A stretch of DNA of 46,609 nucleotides, from the NCBI RefSeq assembly GCF_937936435.1, contig NZ_CALDDG010000005.1, positions 1-46,609 of the forward strand. Direction: 5' to 3'. The notes beneath the pieces are model-generated. The model searched no databases and was not told where the DNA came from. It saw only the letters and a list, made by a program, of their open reading frames with translations. The position numbers and the translations under genes were made by a program. This document shows, in pieces, positions 44,029 to 46,609 of the stretch; position 1 is the first letter of the stretch, and every line of letters begins with the position of its first letter. The stretch comes from an uncultured Sulfuricurvum sp. (GTDB taxonomy: Bacteria; Campylobacterota; Campylobacteria; Campylobacterales; Sulfurimonadaceae).

Positions 44029-44546
44029 TCACGCCCCTTAAGCTGACGGATCATGACACGTTCACGCGCTGTCATATACGAAGCCCACTCTTTTTCATCC
44101 CGGTCATGGATTTGCGTAATTTTGGCTAACGAGGTATCTATCGCTTCAAAATAGACGGCAATTTCCCGTTTGGGATGAATCGGCATTTCGATACGTCCAT
44201 AGTACCGTTTTCCTCTCTCCAACATCCCTTCGGTTAGCTTGAAATGTTCAAAGCCGATGCTCTCAATATTGGCCAAGTGGGTTAGAGGCAAACGTTTCGG
44301 TGTACTCATCGTCAGAATCTGCTCCAGCTTTTCCATCTTCCGATACAGTTCTACCATCAGATTCAACATTACCGGATCGCTCTCGGAAGTATCTCCTCTG
44401 GCCTTGGCAAGCTTTAGCCATTGACCGATGGGATCCTCATCCGATTCACTCATCTGGCTATACTCCCGTTCAAACTCTTCAACATTGATTGCGACTTCGT
44501 CATACACCATTTCAATCGGTGCGGGAACCAATCTTACATTACTCAT
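44025..44546 (-). CDS. Uncharacterised protein, possibly PilZ-like
   Basis: 173 residues with no signal peptide or membrane segment. The N-terminal half is acidic and helical (NVEEFEREYSQMSESDEDPIGQWLKLAKARG). The C-terminal half (ESIGFEHFKLTEGMLERGKRYYGRIEMPIHPKREIAVYFEAID) looks like a small beta domain reminiscent of divergent PilZ proteins, but the RxxxR...D/NxSxxG c-di-GMP motifs are not evident. It overlaps the prenyltransferase gene by 4 bp upstream and the coiled-coil gene by 4 bp downstream. Function is unknown. Confidence 0.65.
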   Translation of the reverse strand: MSNVRLVPAPIEMVYDEVAINVEEFEREYSQMSESDEDPIGQWLKLAKARGDTSESDPVMLNLMVELYRKMEKLEQILTMSTPKRLPLTHLANIESIGFEHFKLTEGMLERGKRYYGRIEMPIHPKREIAVYFEAIDTSLAKITQIHDRDEKEWASYMTARERVMIRQLKGRE

Positions 44547-45403
44547 AGACCCACCTTATCCAAAATAATCAATCCGATAAATACAAATCCCAGATAACCG
44601 TTGACCGTAAAAAAAGCGCGGTCGATCTGTGTAAAGTCGCGACGGACCAAATAATGTTCATATCCCAGCATCAATGCCGAAAACACGACTGCCGCATACG
44701 CAAATATCCCCAGTTGTGCCTGAACGACAAACAGACTCCATAACAAAACGCTCAGAATATGAAATACGGCCGATATCTTCAAGGTAGCCGCACTGCCGTA
44801 TTTGGAAGGGATCGAATGGAGCCCGTTCGTTTTGTCAAACTCCATATCCTGAAGTGAATAAAGCAGATCGAATCCCGCGACCCAGAACATTACTCCCAGG
44901 GACAAAGGTATCGACCACAGGGGAATATACCCGTTTACAGCAATCGCTCCGGCAATCGGCGCCAAACCCAGTGAAATCCCTAATACGATATGAGCCATCG
45001 AGCTAAACCGTTTAAAATAGGAGTAACTCATCAATACCGCTAAAATCGGAAGACTCAAATAAAAGGCCAAATCGTTGATAAAATAGGCGACCGCAATAAA
45101 AGCAATCGCATTGACCGCCGTAAAAATCGCTATCGATCCGCCGTCCAGTCTTCCATCAACGCTCGGACGCCCGGCCGTACGAGGATTATACTTATCATAC
45201 GCACGATCGACATAACGATTGAATCCCATCGCCGTATTGCGTGCACTGATCGCGGCAAGTCCCCCCAGTACTAACAGTTTAAAGCCGAACCATCCGTTAG
45301 CAGAAACGACCATCGCGATGAAAATAAACGGAAGAGAAAAGACGGTATGCTGAAACATGACCAGTTCGTTAAAATCTCTCAGTCTTTTCGCCAATCGTTT
45401 CAC
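44543..45403 (-). CDS. mqnP: UbiA-family polyprenyltransferase, probable MqnP
   Basis: 286 residues with about eight transmembrane helices. The first Asp-rich motif is FNRYVDRAYDKYNPRTAGRP (Asn62, Asp66, Asp70), and the second is FDLLYSLQDMEFDK. This is the UbiA fold that attaches a polyprenyl chain to an aromatic acid. With mqnC in the window and no ubiquinone genes seen, it is best read as the prenyltransferase MqnP of the futalosine menaquinone route. General UbiA annotation is the alternative. Confidence 0.85.
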   Translation of the reverse strand: MKRLAKRLRDFNELVMFQHTVFSLPFIFIAMVVSANGWFGFKLLVLGGLAAISARNTAMGFNRYVDRAYDKYNPRTAGRPSVDGRLDGGSIAIFTAVNAIAFIAVAYFINDLAFYLSLPILAVLMSYSYFKRFSSMAHIVLGISLGLAPIAGAIAVNGYIPLWSIPLSLGVMFWVAGFDLLYSLQDMEFDKTNGLHSIPSKYGSAATLKISAVFHILSVLLWSLFVVQAQLGIFAYAAVVFSALMLGYEHYLVRRDFTQIDRAFFTVNGYLGFVFIGLIILDKVGL

Positions 45404-45493
45404 ACTGTCCCTTTATGAACTTATTTGGGTTAATTTTATCGTAATTTCTCTTTGGGCGATACCCTCTTAATGCTTCTTCTCCCTTAGGGTATA

Positions 45494-46402
45494 ATGGCAT
45501 CCATGAAACAGCTTGCTATTATCGGCTCTACCGCTTCGGGGAAAAGTGCTCTCGCCCTTGATCTGGCCGAACGCTGCAATGCCTATATCCTCTCTATCGA
45601 TTCGCTCAGCATCTATCGTGACATCGATATTGCGTCCGCCAAACCCTCAGTTCAAGAACTATTATTGACCAAGCATTTCGGTATCGATCGCCTCAACCCC
45701 GACGAAAATGCCAGTGTCGTCACCTTTATCGACGAATATAAACGTGCCTGTGAACACTCGCTGTCGGATGGGAAGAATCTGATTATTGTCGGCGGAAGCA
45801 GCTTTTATCTTAAAAGCATGATAGAGGGTCTTTCCAATATCCCCGAGTATTCCCAAGAAACCATTGTCAAGACGCAGGAAATTATGACCGATCTTATTGC
45901 TGCGCATCAAATGCTCTGTACCGTCGATCCTCAGATCATGGAGAAAATCACCTCGGGCGACACCTACCGGATAGAGAAGATGATGCTCCTTTATCTCGAA
46001 ACCGGGATGGCTCCTTCTACATGGTTCAAAGAGCACCCCCCTCTTCCAATCATCACCGACTGTCCGATACTGAACCTAAAAATTGATCGGGAGGTTCTGC
46101 GTCAAAAGATTGCACTTCGCACGGACCTCATGATCCGTTCGGGGCTGATTGACGAAGTCGCTTCGCTTGAACGGCTCTACGGACGAGTTCCTAACAGTAT
46201 GAAAGCCATCGGAATCGTCGAAACGCTCGCCTATTTAGACGGCAAAATAACCAAAACCGAGCTTCAAGAACTTATCTCTACTCATACGGCTCAACTGGCC
46301 AAACGTCAGCAAACGTTTAATGCCCACCAGTTTTCGCTGACGGCCAGTGCCGAAGCCGATATCTTACGCCCAATGGCACTAACGCTTTTAAAACAATCCT
46401 AA
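45494..46402 (+). CDS. miaA: tRNA dimethylallyltransferase
   Basis: 302 residues. P-loop IIGSTASGKSALALDLAE near residue 10, ILSIDSLSIYRDIDIASAKPS, LIIVGGSSFYLKSMIEGL and a C-terminal TAQLAKRQQTFNAHQF. It transfers dimethylallyl to A37 of tRNAs reading UNN codons, the substrate for MiaB encoded earlier in this window. ATGs at 45494 and 45503 are both possible: AGGG lies 4 bp before the first and 13 bp before the second. Homologues usually begin MKQLA, which favours 45503. Confidence 0.94.
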   Translation: MASMKQLAIIGSTASGKSALALDLAERCNAYILSIDSLSIYRDIDIASAKPSVQELLLTKHFGIDRLNPDENASVVTFIDEYKRACEHSLSDGKNLIIVGGSSFYLKSMIEGLSNIPEYSQETIVKTQEIMTDLIAAHQMLCTVDPQIMEKITSGDTYRIEKMMLLYLETGMAPSTWFKEHPPLPIITDCPILNLKIDREVLRQKIALRTDLMIRSGLIDEVASLERLYGRVPNSMKAIGIVETLAYLDGKITKTELQELISTHTAQLAKRQQTFNAHQFSLTASAEADILRPMALTLLKQS

Positions 46403-46609
46403 CGCGTCTTTCGCCAGTTTACCCCATGCCGAATTTTTATCGGCTTTGATACTAGCGTTAAATGCGGCGCGTGCCTCGGCGGTACGTCCGAGCTTTTGGG
46501 CAACGGCTCCGATCAGATATTGCTGCCGTGAACGTTTCTCGGCATTGAGTTTTCGGGCGTTCAGCGTTTTAAGTACCTGCAACGCTTCGGCATCTTTCTC
46601 GACGTTTTG
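46388..46609 (-). CDS. TPR-like protein, C-terminal fragment
   Basis: The frame is open to the right edge, so only the last 73 residues or so are present. The sequence NVEKDAEALQVLKTLNARKLNAEKR and YLIGAVAQKLGRTAEARAAFNASIKADKNSAWGKLAKDAL is typical of tetratricopeptide helices (A-x-AF at the end of a helix). The stop overlaps the convergent miaA 3' end by 15 bp. Function cannot be named from the fragment. Confidence 0.6.
   Translation of the reverse strand, partial: QNVEKDAEALQVLKTLNARKLNAEKRSRQQYLIGAVAQKLGRTAEARAAFNASIKADKNSAWGKLAKDALGLF

Overview
The window is about 46.6 kb of chromosomal DNA from a Campylobacterota (epsilonproteobacterial) bacterium, most likely a free-living sulfur oxidiser of the Sulfuricurvum/Sulfurimonas type. 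This is an inference. It rests on the futalosine menaquinone genes (mqnC and a UbiA/MqnP prenyltransferase), a lineage-restricted HP0268-like protein next to miaB and nusA, a FliW-ProC / BamD-Lon arrangement, a NIT-domain sensor kinase, and moderate G+C. No transposase, prophage or CRISPR array was found.

Layout. 1-5186 (+): phosphorelay genes, comprising an Hpt-domain protein (5' end outside the window), a NIT-domain hybrid histidine kinase and a stand-alone receiver. 5218-11822 (-): an exported-pilus cassette of a 1517-residue MshQ-like surface protein followed by three overlapping prepilin-like genes resembling MshD/MshO/MshP. 12113-12649 (+): hpf. 12651-21156 (-): a housekeeping run msrP-msrQ-flavoprotein(broken)-kdsA-ribH-nusB-mqnC-M16 homologue-recG. 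21209-23513 (+): rimO-tilS. 23488-26711 (-): bamD-lon. 26838-27978 (+): fliW-proC. 27975-33481 (-): a tightly overlapping run from an HP0268-like gene through miaB, a DUF374 acyltransferase, a small membrane protein and a Xer recombinase to PilM/PilN/PilO-like genes. 33643-34776 (+): nusA. 35067-37391 (-): an orphan ABC permease and a major porin. 37642-38181 (+): a Thr-rich lipoprotein. 38452-42245 (-): gap-pgk-tpiA-fabI, with fabI carrying an internal deletion. 42324-43182 (+): nadD-rsfS. 43358-45403 (-): tRNA-Arg, two uncharacterised genes and mqnP. 45494-46402 (+): miaA. The window ends in a TPR-like fragment.

Two genes are broken. The HI0933-type flavoprotein has one in-frame amber codon. 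The enoyl-ACP reductase fabI has lost about 53 codons, including the active-site Tyr/Lys segment, and changes frame at the junction.

The most unusual signal is non-coding. The convergent intergenic regions nusA/permease (34784-35056) and lipoprotein/fabI (38202-38443) hold two copies of one structured element. Both begin with an 11-bp hairpin with a 6-nt loop, then a 12-nt A-rich spacer, a perfect 12-bp stem, and a 50-nt conserved core. Both end with an inverted copy of the terminal hairpin and spacer. Stem sequences differ between the copies, but every change in the two outer stems is compensated on the opposite arm, so structure rather than sequence has been kept. I do not recognise this element as a described family.
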